Positions 27,385-36,938 are shown, counted from the first letter of the stretch. The stretch is 64,000 nt of DNA from Devosia nanyangense (GCA_016213505.1 JACRAF010000041.1:1-64000), one strand, 5' to 3'. Translations and numbers: made by a program. Notes: a model not told the origin generated them from the letters alone.

Positions 27385-28848
27385 ATGAACGCGCGTCCCG
27401 ATCCCGGCCTCTTCTTCGACCCCTCGAAATGCTTCATCGGCGGCCTCTGGGTGGCACCTTTGGGCGGCGACTATCTGCCGATCGAAAATCCATCGGATGG
27501 CACGCAAATCGGGCTGATCCCGCGCGGCAGCAAAGGCGATATCGACGCGGCTGTCACCGCGGCGCGCGCCGCCCTCACCGGCGTATGGGGCAAGACCCCG
27601 GCGGCGGAGCGCGGTCGCATCCTCGCGCGCATCGGCCAGAAGGTGCTGGAGCGCGCCGACGATCTTGCCCGCATCGAGGCGATGGACGTCGGCAAGCCGC
27701 TGAAGCAAGCGAAAGCCGATGCCCTGGCGCTGGCGCGCTACATGGAGTTTTACGGCGGCGCCTGCGACAAGATCATGGGCGAGACCATCCCCTATCTCGA
27801 CGGCTACACCGTCTACACGCTGCGCGAACCGCACGGCGTCACCGGCCACATCATCCCGTGGAACTACCCGATGCAGGTCATCGGCCGTTCGGTCGGCGGG
27901 GCGTTGGCGATGGGCAATGCCGTGGTGCTGAAGCCGGCCGAGGAAGCCTGCCTCACCGCCATCGCCTTTGCACAGATCGCCAAGGAGGTCGGACTGCCCG
28001 ACGGCGTGCTCAACGTCGTGCCGGGGCTCGGCGAGGAGGCCGGCGCGGCGCTGACGACGCATCCCGGCGTCAACCATATCTCGTTCACCGGCTCAGTGCC
28101 GGTGGGGCAGATCATCCAGCGCGCGGCGGCCGAAAACGTCGTTCCAGTGACGCTCGAACTCGGTGGCAAATCGCCGCAACTGGTGTTCGCCGACGCCGAT
28201 CTCGACCGCGCCCTGCCGTTCCTCGTCAATGCCGGAATCCAGAATGCCGGCCAGACCTGTTCGGCGAGTTCCCGCATCCTCGTCGAGCGCAAAATCCACG
28301 ACGAGCTGCTGGCGCGCATGGCCGAGCGCTACCGCGCGTTGCGCGTCGGCCCTGCCGTCGCCGACCTCGACCTCGGGCCGATGGTCTCCAAGCGACAGAA
28401 GGAGATCGTCGGCAGCTTTCTCGGCGATCTCGGCGGCGCCGAGATCGCAGCGCGTGGCACCGTCGAAGCCAACGCCCCCAACGGCGGTCACTATCTCGCG
28501 CCAACCCTCATCTCCGGCGTCGCGCCGAACAATCGCCTCGCCCAAGACGAGATCTTCGGGCCGGTGCAGGTGATGATCCCCTTCGACAGCGAGGAGGAGG
28601 CCGTGGCCATCGCCAACGGCACCGATTTCGGCCTCGTCGCCGGCATCTGGACCGCCGACGGCGGCCGGCAGATGCGGCTCGCCAAAGCCATCCGCTCGGG
28701 CCAGGTGTTCATCAACAATTACGGCGCCGGCGGCGGCGTCGAACTGCCCTTCGGCGGCACCGGCAAATCCGGCTATGGCCGCGAGAAGGGCATGGAAGCG
28801 CTGTACGGGTTCTCGGTGCTCAAGACGGTGGCGGCATGGCACGGCTAG
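27385..28848 (+). CDS. NAD(P)-dependent aldehyde dehydrogenase
   Basis: A 487-residue aldehyde dehydrogenase superfamily enzyme. Key residues: PWNYPMQ (Asn of the oxyanion hole), the NAD-binding turn FTGSVPVG, general-base Glu in LELGGKSPQ, and nucleophilic Cys in NAGQTCSASSRI. C-terminal EIFGPV and LPFGGTGKSGYGREKG are family signatures. Start at ATG 27385, with GGGAGGAGGG upstream. It overlaps the following SDR gene by 13 bp, so the two likely oxidise successive intermediates of one catabolic route; substrate unknown. Confidence 0.9.
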   Translation: MNARPDPGLFFDPSKCFIGGLWVAPLGGDYLPIENPSDGTQIGLIPRGSKGDIDAAVTAARAALTGVWGKTPAAERGRILARIGQKVLERADDLARIEAMDVGKPLKQAKADALALARYMEFYGGACDKIMGETIPYLDGYTVYTLREPHGVTGHIIPWNYPMQVIGRSVGGALAMGNAVVLKPAEEACLTAIAFAQIAKEVGLPDGVLNVVPGLGEEAGAALTTHPGVNHISFTGSVPVGQIIQRAAAENVVPVTLELGGKSPQLVFADADLDRALPFLVNAGIQNAGQTCSASSRILVERKIHDELLARMAERYRALRVGPAVADLDLGPMVSKRQKEIVGSFLGDLGGAEIAARGTVEANAPNGGHYLAPTLISGVAPNNRLAQDEIFGPVQVMIPFDSEEEAVAIANGTDFGLVAGIWTADGGRQMRLAKAIRSGQVFINNYGAGGGVELPFGGTGKSGYGREKGMEALYGFSVLKTVAAWHG

Positions 28849-29579
28849 ACGGCAAGACCGCGATCGTCACCGGCGGCGCGTCGGGCTTCGGCGCCGGCAT
28901 CGTCCGCAAATTCGTCGCCGAGGGCGCGCGGGTGATGATTGCCGACATCAACGGCGACGGCGCCAAGGCGCTGGCCGACGAGTTGGGGCAGATCGCGCAG
29001 CAGGTGGACGTGTCGCGCGGCGACAGCGTCGACGCGATGGCCCATGCCGCGCTCGCGGCGTTCCGCCATCTCGATATCCTCGTCAACAACGCCGGCGTCA
29101 GCCATATGCCGGCGCCGCTCGACGAAATCTCCGAAGCCGATTTCGACCGCGTCGTCGCAATCAACATCAAGTCGGTCTACCTCACCGCCCGCGCCCTGGT
29201 GCCGCACATGAAGGCCAATCGGCGTGGCGCGATCGTCAATGTCGCCTCGACTGCTGCGGTCAGTCCGCGCCCTCGGCTCAGCTGGTACAATGCGAGCAAG
29301 GGGTGGATGGTGACCGCCACCAAATCCATGGCGGTCGAGCTGGCCCCGCTCGGCATCCGCGTCAACGCCATCAACCCGGTGGCGGGCGAGACGCCACTGC
29401 TCAAGACCTTCATGGGCGAGGACACGCCCGAGATGCGCGCAAAATTCCTCGCGACCATCCCGCTCGGCCGCTTCTCCACCCCCGCCGACATGGGCAACGC
29501 CGCATGCTTCCTCTGCTCGGACGAGGCCAGCATGATCACCGGCGTGGCGCTCGAGGTGGACGGCGGCCGGGTGATCTAG
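28836..29579 (+). CDS. Short-chain dehydrogenase/reductase
   Basis: A 247-residue classical SDR: nucleotide motif TGGASGFGAGI, cofactor-specificity Asp in IADINGDG, NNAG at about residue 87, catalytic Ser region NVASTAA and YNASKG (Tyr and Lys), and C-terminal ITGVALEVDGG. The Asp after beta-2 favours NAD(H). It starts 13 bp inside the aldehyde dehydrogenase gene, implying coupled expression. Confidence 0.88.
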   Translation: MARLDGKTAIVTGGASGFGAGIVRKFVAEGARVMIADINGDGAKALADELGQIAQQVDVSRGDSVDAMAHAALAAFRHLDILVNNAGVSHMPAPLDEISEADFDRVVAINIKSVYLTARALVPHMKANRRGAIVNVASTAAVSPRPRLSWYNASKGWMVTATKSMAVELAPLGIRVNAINPVAGETPLLKTFMGEDTPEMRAKFLATIPLGRFSTPADMGNAACFLCSDEASMITGVALEVDGGRVI

Positions 29580-29580
29580 A

Positions 29581-29719
29581 CTCCCCCCACCCGGCGCTGA
29601 CGCGCCACCCTCTCCCCGTCGGGGCGAGGGGAAGAGGTGCCTGTCCGCGATGGTCGTGGCTCCCCTCGCCCCCTTTGGGAGAGGGTGGCCGAGCGAAGCA
29701 GAGGCCGGGTGAGGGGCAG
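29581..29719. repeat. Interspersed palindromic repeat between convergent genes
   Basis: The whole gap between two convergent genes is a long imperfect palindrome: CACCCGGCGCTGACGCGCCA and CCCTCTCCCC on one side face GGGAGAGGGTGGCC and GGCCGGGTGAGGGG on the other. It shares its theme with the element at 22529-22625. It probably also serves as a bidirectional transcription end. Confidence 0.6.
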
Positions 29720-29720
29720 T

Positions 29721-30497
29721 CTAGCTCAGGAACCCGTTGATCGCGGCGGCCACCTCGGCTGGTCTCTCCCAATGCACCGAATGCGCCGCCCCGGCGATCG
29801 TCGCGTACCGCAAATCGGGCACGGCCCGGTGCAGCTCGGCGACGGCGCGCTCGGGCGCCAGCAGATCGCGCTCCGCCGAAATCGCCAGCACCGGGCACGC
29901 GACCCTCGACAGATCCAGCGAACCCACCCGATCGATCGCCGCCACCTGCCGCGCGAAGTCGCCCGGTGATTGCCGGAACGCGTACCCGGTCGATGCCGCG
30001 GCGGCCGCGCTCACATTCGCCTCGTCGGCGAAGAAGGGGTCCGAGAACAACCACTGGAACAACAGCCGGAACCAGTCCTCGGGCACCATGGTGAAATAGA
30101 GCCGCGCCATGTCGTGGAACAGCACCCGGCTGGCCGCAGAAATGCTGCCGCTGGTCATCGTCACCAGGCGCTTGACCCGCCCGGGGTGGTCCGAGGCAAG
30201 CATCAGCCCGATCGTTCCACCGAGCGAATGGCCGACGACATCGACGGCCTCGAGCCCCAGATGGTCGAGCAGCGCCGCGCAGTCCCCGGCCATCTGATCG
30301 ACTTCGATGGGTCCGGCGACCTTGCTTTGCCCCGAACCGCGGTTGTCGATGAGGATCAGTTGCCGCCCCGGCAGCAGCGGCAACAGCGGCCCCCAGCTCG
30401 CGCCATCGCTCGCGATCCCCGCGATCAGCAGCAGCGGCGGCCCCTCGCCGCGGATTTCGTAGTGGAGGCTGGCGCCATCGTGATCGAACTGCGGCAT
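29721..30497 (-). CDS. Alpha/beta hydrolase
   Basis: A 258-residue alpha/beta hydrolase. The oxyanion region is LLLIAGIASDGASWG, the nucleophile elbow is GHSLGG (Ser near residue 90), an acid candidate is in AERDLLAPE, and the catalytic His is in AAHSVHWERP. This matches small esterase/lactonase-type members; substrate unknown. The ATG at 30497 is preferred because the upstream in-frame stretch overlaps the divergent gene's promoter and is low quality. Divergent from the TPR gene. Confidence 0.85.
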   Translation of the reverse strand: MPQFDHDGASLHYEIRGEGPPLLLIAGIASDGASWGPLLPLLPGRQLILIDNRGSGQSKVAGPIEVDQMAGDCAALLDHLGLEAVDVVGHSLGGTIGLMLASDHPGRVKRLVTMTSGSISAASRVLFHDMARLYFTMVPEDWFRLLFQWLFSDPFFADEANVSAAAAASTGYAFRQSPGDFARQVAAIDRVGSLDLSRVACPVLAISAERDLLAPERAVAELHRAVPDLRYATIAGAAHSVHWERPAEVAAAINGFLS

Positions 30498-30589
30498 GGT
30501 CGCGCTCCGCGAGAATTTGCCAGCAGGTGCCGTGGACACGGCCGCTGGCCGGTCTATATTTGACCGGTTGGACAAAAGGCCTGTCGACC

Positions 30590-31903
30590 ATGCCACAGGA
30601 TGCCCTGGGAAATGAAGTGAGCCGCACGACGGATGCGACGCTCCAGGGGATCGACGATTTCGTCGCGGGGTTTCTGGGCTACGAGACAAAGGCGACGAAC
30701 GTACTGGCCGCGGCCGACGCCGACCCCGCTTCGGCCCTCGCCAACATCTACGCTGGTTTCACCTGGATGTTCCTCGAGGCGCCGGGCGCCGGGGAGCGGG
30801 CAAGGGCCTACCTGCAAGCTGCCCGGGCCGCCGACGTCAATCGACGCGAGGCCCTGATGTTACACCAGCTCGAGCGCTGGATCGCCGATGATATCCCGGC
30901 CGTGCAGTCGCTCGGCGAGGCGATCGTCGAGCAGTTCCCGCGCGACCTGGCGTCGGTAAAACTCCACCAGTATTTCAGCTTCAACCGGGGTGATGCGGCC
31001 TCGATGCTGCGGATCGCGCAAAAGGTCGAAGCGGCCAACGCCGACAACCCCCACATCCACGGCATGCTCGCCTTTGGCTATGAGCAGATGCATCAGCTGG
31101 AGAAGGCCGAGGCCGCGGCCCGGCGCGCGCTCGAGCTGAAGCCAAAGGAGCCATGGGCGCAGCACGCGCTGGCCCATGTCATGCTCTCGACCGGCCGCGT
31201 CCGCGAAGGCGTCGAATTCCTCGGCGAGGCGCAGCGCACCTGGATCGATCTCAACTCCTTCATGTACACCCACAACTGGTGGCATAAAGCGCTGTTCCAC
31301 ATCAGCCTCGGCGACAACCAGGCGGTGTTCGAGGCCTATGACAACCACGTCTGGGGAATCGAGAAGGACTATTCTCAGGATCAGGTCGGCGCGGTGTCAC
31401 TGCTGGCACGCATGGAGGTCGCCGGGCTCGACGTCGGCAACCGCTGGGAAGACGTCGCCATGCACGTGCAATCCCGCGCGCGCGACACGGTGCAGCCGTT
31501 CCTCACGCTGCAATATCTCTACGGTCTCGCCCGCGCCGATTATGCCGAGGCCGACGAGCTCATCCAGGCCATCGCGGCGAAGGCGCAGTCCGCCGATGCC
31601 TTCGACCGGCTGGTGTGGCGCGACGTGGCGCTGCCGGCAGCCCGCGGCGTGCTGGCCCACGCCCGGCGCGACTGGGCCGGTGCGGTGCACTGGCTGACCA
31701 TCGCCAATCCGCGGCTGGCCGAAATCGGCGGCAGCCACGCGCAGCGCGATCTGTTCGGGCAACTGCTGCTCGACGCACATCTGAAACAGGGCCACTGGGC
31801 CATCGCGGAGACAATGCTGGAAATGCGCCGAACCTGGGACCCCGACGGAGTGCCGCTCAATCGCGCGCTTGCCGAAGCTCGCGCGCATCTGGCCGCCGCA
31901 TGA
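30590..31903 (+). CDS. TPR-repeat protein of the TTC38 family
   Basis: A 437-residue all-helical protein with several tetratricopeptide-like repeats (for example AYLQAARAADVNRREALMLH and EKAEAAARRALELKPKEPWA). The conserved stretch QHALAHVMLSTGRVREGVEF followed by THNWWHKALFHISLGD is typical of TTC38-like proteins. No signal peptide. The function of bacterial members is unknown. It overlaps the S58 peptidase gene by 4 bp, so the pair is an operon. Confidence 0.75.
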   Translation: MPQDALGNEVSRTTDATLQGIDDFVAGFLGYETKATNVLAAADADPASALANIYAGFTWMFLEAPGAGERARAYLQAARAADVNRREALMLHQLERWIADDIPAVQSLGEAIVEQFPRDLASVKLHQYFSFNRGDAASMLRIAQKVEAANADNPHIHGMLAFGYEQMHQLEKAEAAARRALELKPKEPWAQHALAHVMLSTGRVREGVEFLGEAQRTWIDLNSFMYTHNWWHKALFHISLGDNQAVFEAYDNHVWGIEKDYSQDQVGAVSLLARMEVAGLDVGNRWEDVAMHVQSRARDTVQPFLTLQYLYGLARADYAEADELIQAIAAKAQSADAFDRLVWRDVALPAARGVLAHARRDWAGAVHWLTIANPRLAEIGGSHAQRDLFGQLLLDAHLKQGHWAIAETMLEMRRTWDPDGVPLNRALAEARAHLAAA

Positions 31904-32910
31904 GACCCGGTCCGCGCAATCTCATCACCGACGTCGAAGGCCTGCGCGTCGGCAACGCCGAGGATCACACAATCAAGACCGGCACTACGGTGCTGGTCGC
32001 CGACAGGCCGTTCCGCGCCTCGGTCGACGTGATGGGCGGCTCTCCGGGCTCGCGCGAGACCGAGTTGCTGGCGCCCGACAAGCTGGTCGAGGAGATCGAC
32101 GCCATCGTGCTCTCGGGCGGCTCGGCCTTCGGGCTCGATGCGGCCTCAGGGGTCAGCGACAGCCTCCGCTCGATGGGCCGCGGCTTCCGCGTGGCCGACG
32201 TGACGGTGCCGATTGTTCCGGCAGCGATCCTCTTCGACCTGCTCAATGGCGGCGACAAGGGCTGGACCACAAACCCCTATCCCGCACTCGGCGCCCGGGC
32301 GCTGGCGGCCGCTGCAACGACGTTCCAGCTCGGCACGGCAGGCGCGGGAACCGGCGCGCTCACCGCCAACCTCAAGGGTGGGCTGGGCTCGGCGTCATTG
32401 GTCCTCCGCTCCGGTCATACCGTCGCCGCCCTGGTCGGTGCCAATGGAACTGGCTGCGTCAGCGCCGGTGAGCGCGCCAATTTCTGGGCCGCGCCGTTCG
32501 AGTTCGACGGCGAGTTCGGCGGCCTCGGCACCTGGCCCCATCCGGTTCCGTTCCTCGAGACGGCCTTCACCAAGCGCGACTACGTCAACGCGATCGCCAA
32601 CACCACCATCGCCATCGTCGCCACCGACGCCGATCTCAGCAAGGCGCAGCTCAAGCGCCTCGCCGTCGCCGCGCAGGACGGCATTGCCCGCGCCGTCAGT
32701 CCGTCGCACGCCCTGGTCGACGGCGACATCGTGTTTGCCGTCTCGACCGGGGCCAAGCCGGTCGCCGACCCGATCTTCGATGTTATGCATATCGGCCACG
32801 CGGCGGCGATCTGCCTCGCCCGCGCCGTCGCCCGCGCCATCTACCTGGCTGCCCCCGCGCCGGGCGACACGGTCCCGACCTGGCGGCAGAAATGGGGTGG
32901 TTCGCCCTGA
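31900..32910 (+). CDS. S58 family (DmpA-like) self-processing peptidase
   Basis: A 336-residue N-terminal-nucleophile hydrolase of the P1/DmpA family. The precursor is expected to cleave before Ser164 in GGLGSASLVL, freeing that residue as nucleophile. The N-terminal NLITDVEGLRVGNAEDHTIK and VLSGGSAFGLDAASGV are family signatures. DmpA-like enzymes cut D-amino-acid amides or beta-peptides. It starts in the ATGA overlap with the TPR gene and ends 9 bp before the left attachment repeat of the integrative element, with an intact C-terminus. Confidence 0.85.
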   Translation: MRPGPRNLITDVEGLRVGNAEDHTIKTGTTVLVADRPFRASVDVMGGSPGSRETELLAPDKLVEEIDAIVLSGGSAFGLDAASGVSDSLRSMGRGFRVADVTVPIVPAAILFDLLNGGDKGWTTNPYPALGARALAAAATTFQLGTAGAGTGALTANLKGGLGSASLVLRSGHTVAALVGANGTGCVSAGERANFWAAPFEFDGEFGGLGTWPHPVPFLETAFTKRDYVNAIANTTIAIVATDADLSKAQLKRLAVAAQDGIARAVSPSHALVDGDIVFAVSTGAKPVADPIFDVMHIGHAAAICLARAVARAIYLAAPAPGDTVPTWRQKWGGSP

Positions 32911-32919
32911 GCGAGAGAT

Positions 32920-32936
32920 TGGTAGCGGAGGAGGGA
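32920..32936. other. attL-like direct repeat
   Basis: TGGTAGCGGAGGAGGGA, identical to the last 17 bases (reverse strand, CCA end included) of the tRNA-Met gene at 47145-47161. Homology extends loosely to CGAGAG just left of it at both ends and to a few bases right. It marks the distal boundary of the element. Confidence 0.85.
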
Positions 32937-32971
32937 TTCAAGACTTTCCCGCTGTCGCCCGCGTTCCGTGG

Positions 32972-33001
32972 AGGTTGGGCAGTGCCCGCTGCGCCCAACC
33001 T
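32972..33001. terminator. Hairpin AGGTTGGGC / GCCCAACCT
   Basis: A perfect 9-bp stem (32972-32980 with 32993-33001) and 12-nt loop just inside the left end of the element. It could end transcription arriving from the S58 peptidase gene. No T-tract. Confidence 0.4.
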
Positions 33002-33085
33002 ACACCCTGGCCAACACTGGGTCGTTAGCGATGTTCTGCACGGCCGCTTGCAGGGCGCGGCGGGCGGAGCGACTCTGGCGGTCCC

Positions 33086-34336
33086 ATGACCGCAGCCAAG
33101 AAGCCCTCGCTGGACCCCGCTATCGCTCGCCTGACGGTCACCCCCGAGGCGCGGCGCCTATGGGCTTGGCCGCTCGTCGGGCTGCTGGAACGTCCCGTCA
33201 CCAGCCAGCGCGACGTGGCCGAGTTGGCTTTCTGCCTGAACGTCATCTTGCCCCGGTACGGCTCGGTGGCCGAAGAGGCCGACGCGGTCATCGCCCTGTG
33301 CCGGTCCAGGAGCCGGTCCAAGCCTGGTGCCCGCCTGGTCCTGCTGCTCGCTGCTTTGGGCGCACAGGGGGCCCCCACGCCCGACAAGGTCCTGCAGGCG
33401 GTGGCAGCCGCCCTCAGGGTCGCCCCGCGCGACGTGCAGGCCCGCGTGGGGCTCCAGGTGGATTGGCTTCCCCATCCCGAGACGACGGCGCTGAAGGTCA
33501 TCGCACGCCTTGCCTATCTTCAAGATAGGAAGGCCCTGCAGGGCGAAGAGCGCGCCGTGCGCCTCGCGGTCTACGACCTGGTCTGCTGGCACCGACAGCA
33601 GGGTCGGGTGACGTCACCTGTGGCGCTCAACGCCCTGGCGTGCCTCGTCGGGCTCGTCGACCCGGTGACAGCCAAGGTCGACTGGTCCTTGCTTGGCGTC
33701 GGGCACGACCTGAGGGACGAGCTTCGAGTCGCCGACTACGAGACCGCTGCGCGCTCGACGTTCGAGTACCGCGCCGTGCTGGCCCGTCAGGTTGGGCGGC
33801 CGGTCCTGCAACGTCGCGCCGAGGGAACGGACAGGTTCAACGAGGCCGTCGACCGGGCGCTGCTCGAATCACTGCCCGAGGGGGAAGTGTCAGTAGCCGC
33901 GCTCATCGCCGACACAAGGGACCGGGTGCTTCACAGCCCGCTGCCTGCGCTGGCCGACCTCGCCGGGCTGACCGACGAGGACCTGCTCCAAATGGTAGGC
34001 GACCCAGACCCCGAGTTCGACAAGGCGCTTGAGCGGGTCAGGCCCCGCAGGCCGGGGCTGGATGAAACCACGGCCGCCTTGGGTCTGCGACGGGCCACAG
34101 CGGCGACGTTGCGCAACGCGGCGGCCCCGTTGGTCGAGCAGCGCCTGGTGCAGGCGGATGCACCACGCCGCGAGGAGGAGGGACTCCGTGCCCTGCAGGC
34201 CGACGCCTTCGCTGCGGCCAACGGCGACCCTGAGGCCAAGGCGCGGCTCAGAGCGATGTGTGCACCAGCCGTAGCGAGCCCTGTGGCCGACGTGAGCAAT
34301 CCGAGTCGGCTCCCAGCCCGGCCTGCTCGACGCTAG
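33086..34336 (+). CDS. Unknown 416-aa protein at left end of element
   Basis: A 416-residue, mostly helical and Arg/Ala/Leu-rich protein with no motif I recognise. It has neither signal peptide nor membrane span. A segment near residues 330-360 (DETTAALGLRRATAATLRNA) could be a helix-turn-helix. It is the gene farthest from the integrase, directly inside attL. In phage satellites and genomic islands this end often carries accessory or anti-phage genes, but nothing in the sequence itself proves that. The next gene, a methyltransferase, starts 78 bp later. Confidence 0.7.
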   Translation: MTAAKKPSLDPAIARLTVTPEARRLWAWPLVGLLERPVTSQRDVAELAFCLNVILPRYGSVAEEADAVIALCRSRSRSKPGARLVLLLAALGAQGAPTPDKVLQAVAAALRVAPRDVQARVGLQVDWLPHPETTALKVIARLAYLQDRKALQGEERAVRLAVYDLVCWHRQQGRVTSPVALNALACLVGLVDPVTAKVDWSLLGVGHDLRDELRVADYETAARSTFEYRAVLARQVGRPVLQRRAEGTDRFNEAVDRALLESLPEGEVSVAALIADTRDRVLHSPLPALADLAGLTDEDLLQMVGDPDPEFDKALERVRPRRPGLDETTAALGLRRATAATLRNAAAPLVEQRLVQADAPRREEEGLRALQADAFAAANGDPEAKARLRAMCAPAVASPVADVSNPSRLPARPARR

Positions 34337-34414
34337 AGCCCGTCTCAGACCGGCCAATTCCGCTAGACCTGATTTAGGTGACTTCGGACCCCGCCCAGGC
34401 GCAGACACTGGTCG

Positions 34415-35674
34415 GTGAAACACTTCGCGCCCAGCACCGTCGACGAGAGCGGCTTTACGGCCGCTGCGTCCACACGTCCGGACGACCCCGTGGTCGCCTG
34501 GGCAGTGGGCTGCCTTGAGCCGCTGGGCGCGCTCAGCGTCTGCCGCTCATCGCGCCTCGCGCTGGTGCTGCGGTGGCGCTGCGAGAAGACCGGCGTGCCC
34601 CTGGTCACCGCCGGGCAGCTACGTGCCGCTCGGACCAACCAGAAGCTCGGCCGGGTCGTTGCGGACTCAGAGTCCGTAACGTTCGCGCAGGCGCTGGCCA
34701 CCCGTACAGGGATGCACCCACGCCACGCCAGGCGGCTCGTCGCCTTCGGTGCGCTGGGTGCCACAGCCCTTCGCAGGCTGGAGCACACGCCGGGCGACAG
34801 GCAGCGACACCTGTCGTCTCTGCTCGGGCTCGACCCCGCGTACCGGAACGGTGCTCCCGTTGAGATTGACAAGTGCGAGACCACCTCCGATTGGTGGGAA
34901 GCCGTTCCGGGCTTCTCGAAGTCCAAGACCCTCTTCCACATCCCAGGCGTCGTCACGCTGCACTGCGGCGACAGCGAGCAGGTGCTGAAGGGATACGCCG
35001 ACGAGTCGCTCGACGGCGCGGTGACCGACAACCCGTACGGCATCGATTACGAACGCGGCGCCGTCGAAGGCGACGAGACCGTCGAGGCCACGGCGCGCTG
35101 GCTGGTGCCCGCGTTGCACCGCCTGCTCAAGCCCGACAGCAACGCGGTCCTGCACGGCGTCGACCGCGTTGGCCGCGAGTGGGAGGACTTCCTATCGGCG
35201 GGTGGGCTCCCCAAGGTCCGCAACCTGATTTGGGACACCGTCGTGCCGAGCGTCCGAGGCAGGATTGTACGCAACGCTCACGAAGAGATTTGGCTCTGTG
35301 CCAAGGGCAGCCCGACCGCCTTCCACTGGACTGACCGATGGAACCTCACCGGCGGCGGAGAGGGCAAGCGGGTCACTAAGGATGTCTCGCTGTGGCGTCA
35401 CGCAAAGCCGTTGGGCAAGGCAGCGCGGCACAAGACCTCGAAGCCCCCGGAGCTGCATCAGCGTGAGCTGTGCAACTTCGTTCCACCTGGTGGGCTGGCG
35501 CTTGACCCCTGCTGCGGATGTGGGCCTGTCGCCGTCGCGGCGCTGCGTACCGGGCACCGGCTGGTCGGTGTCGAGAAGGTCGCGCGCTACTATCGCATCG
35601 CTGTCGAGCGGGTGGAAGAGGAACTTCGCCGGCCGGAGGTTGCATCGCACTGGAGTCACATCCTAGAGGGCTGA
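34415..35674 (+). CDS. DNA N4-cytosine/N6-adenine methyltransferase (beta-class order)
   Basis: A 419-residue protein. About 170 N-terminal residues include a helix-turn-helix-like stretch (FAQALATRTGMHPRHARRLV) that could recognise DNA. The methyltransferase domain follows: catalytic motif IV is TDNPYGIDY (D-N-P-Y where D/N/S-P-P-Y is usual) and the SAM-binding motif I is LDPCCGCGPVAVAAL near the C-terminus, so motif IV precedes motif I as in beta-class enzymes. No restriction gene is adjacent, so it is probably an orphan enzyme protecting or regulating the element. GTG start at 34415. Confidence 0.8.
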   Translation: MKHFAPSTVDESGFTAAASTRPDDPVVAWAVGCLEPLGALSVCRSSRLALVLRWRCEKTGVPLVTAGQLRAARTNQKLGRVVADSESVTFAQALATRTGMHPRHARRLVAFGALGATALRRLEHTPGDRQRHLSSLLGLDPAYRNGAPVEIDKCETTSDWWEAVPGFSKSKTLFHIPGVVTLHCGDSEQVLKGYADESLDGAVTDNPYGIDYERGAVEGDETVEATARWLVPALHRLLKPDSNAVLHGVDRVGREWEDFLSAGGLPKVRNLIWDTVVPSVRGRIVRNAHEEIWLCAKGSPTAFHWTDRWNLTGGGEGKRVTKDVSLWRHAKPLGKAARHKTSKPPELHQRELCNFVPPGGLALDPCCGCGPVAVAALRTGHRLVGVEKVARYYRIAVERVEEELRRPEVASHWSHILEG

Positions 35675-35802
35675 CCCACACTGGTCTGTTTAGGTGGACC
35701 TTTCGCCAGGCTACATCCGTCGACTTCCACCAGCGTCCAGAGGTAACACGACGTCAGCCGCTGGGAGCGCCCAGGGGCAGAACGCCAATCCAGGAGGGGC
35801 AC

Positions 35803-35991
35803 GTGCTCCTTACCCACAAAGAGACCGCGAGGCAACTCGGCATCAGTCCGTCGAAGCTCTTCGGACTCGTTGCGGACAAGAAGTTCCCCGCGCCAATCCA
35901 CATCGGAAGGTCTGCCCGCTACCTCGACAGCGAAGTCAACAATTGGGTTGCAGCCCGAGCGGCTGAGCGCCCCACAACCGGAGTACAATGA
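35803..35991 (+). CDS. AlpA-like/excisionase-type small HTH protein
   Basis: A 62-residue protein with the MerR/AlpA-type winged helix pattern: THKETARQLGISPSKLFGLV, then KFPAPIHIGRSARYLDSEVN, then NWVAARAAERP. AlpA-type proteins activate integrase expression or act as recombination directionality factors in P4-like satellites. GTG start at 35803 is supported by AGGAGGGG at 35792-35799. Its stop overlaps the next gene start (ATGA at 35988-35991). Confidence 0.75.
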   Translation: MLLTHKETARQLGISPSKLFGLVADKKFPAPIHIGRSARYLDSEVNNWVAARAAERPTTGVQ

Positions 35992-36938
35992 TGGTCTATC
36001 AGTTCCCGCCTTTCCTCGCGACCTACTTGAATCGATTCCCACAGGCCCAAGCCCGGCTCGAACGGCTGGTGCCGGTGGTCGACCTGCTCGCCGTCGAACA
36101 GGGGGCTAAGTTCGCCGCCGACCAGCGAGCCCTCGCCAACGTCAAGGATGCGGAAGCCAAGTTCGCCCGCTACCGCACCGACGTCGCAAAGGGTGACGTC
36201 AAGGCCGACCCCGCTGAGGCTGCAAGGTTGAAGCGTGGCATCGCTGCGGCGCAAGAGGCTCGGCTGACGGTCGAGTCCTCAGTCAACGCGATGACGCGAG
36301 TCAGCCACGGCACTCGTGTCGCACTCGAGCGTGCCGTCAAGTTCGCCACCGAACTGGCCCAAGCGAACGCCGACCTCGAACTGACCAAGCCGCCCACGAT
36401 GCCGAAGGGCACCCTCGCCGAGGTCATCGCCGGCCAGCGCGCCGCGCTCGAAGAGCTCGACGACGAGGCCGAGAAGGTCGAGCGCGCGATGCAGCCGAAG
36501 TCCGAGACCCTCGCGCTTGCGATGGCCGAGCTGGGCGCCGAGGTTCGCAAGGGGCGGCTGGGCGTCACCGGTCGCGGCTCACTGCTCTGGCCGATGGCCC
36601 TGACCGACGCCAGGCCTTCGATTGGCTCGGAGCCGGTCAAGATTGTCGACGCCACCGCCGTGCTCGCAGCCCTCCACGCCGACGAACTCGGCGCCCAGGT
36701 CGAAGCGGCTGTCGAGCGGATGTACGCCGACGTGCCCGAGTCCGAACAGCTGAGCGCACCTGAGAAGCGCAAGCGCCTCAACGCAATCAAGGCCAAGCGC
36801 TTCGAAGCCGAACTGGTTGAGGTCGAGGCTGTGTTCAAGGCCTGGGCCGATGGCAGCGTCAGCGTCGGGCTGCGCCCCGATGTCGACCCCCGCGCCGTAC
36901 TCGGCGTCGCCAACTGGAAGGCTGGCGAGGCTCGCTGA
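35988..36938 (+). CDS. Coiled-coil protein of unknown function
   Basis: A 316-residue acidic, Ala/Glu/Lys-rich protein with long predicted coiled coils (residues about 35-100 and 125-175, for example ERAVKFATELAQANADLELT). No catalytic motif, signal peptide or membrane segment is visible. It is translationally coupled to the AlpA-like gene upstream. The coiled-coil character would suit a scaffold, DNA-bridging or phage-interference role, but none can be assigned. A strong hairpin follows 45 bp after the stop. Confidence 0.7.
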   Translation: MMVYQFPPFLATYLNRFPQAQARLERLVPVVDLLAVEQGAKFAADQRALANVKDAEAKFARYRTDVAKGDVKADPAEAARLKRGIAAAQEARLTVESSVNAMTRVSHGTRVALERAVKFATELAQANADLELTKPPTMPKGTLAEVIAGQRAALEELDDEAEKVERAMQPKSETLALAMAELGAEVRKGRLGVTGRGSLLWPMALTDARPSIGSEPVKIVDATAVLAALHADELGAQVEAAVERMYADVPESEQLSAPEKRKRLNAIKAKRFEAELVEVEAVFKAWADGSVSVGLRPDVDPRAVLGVANWKAGEAR

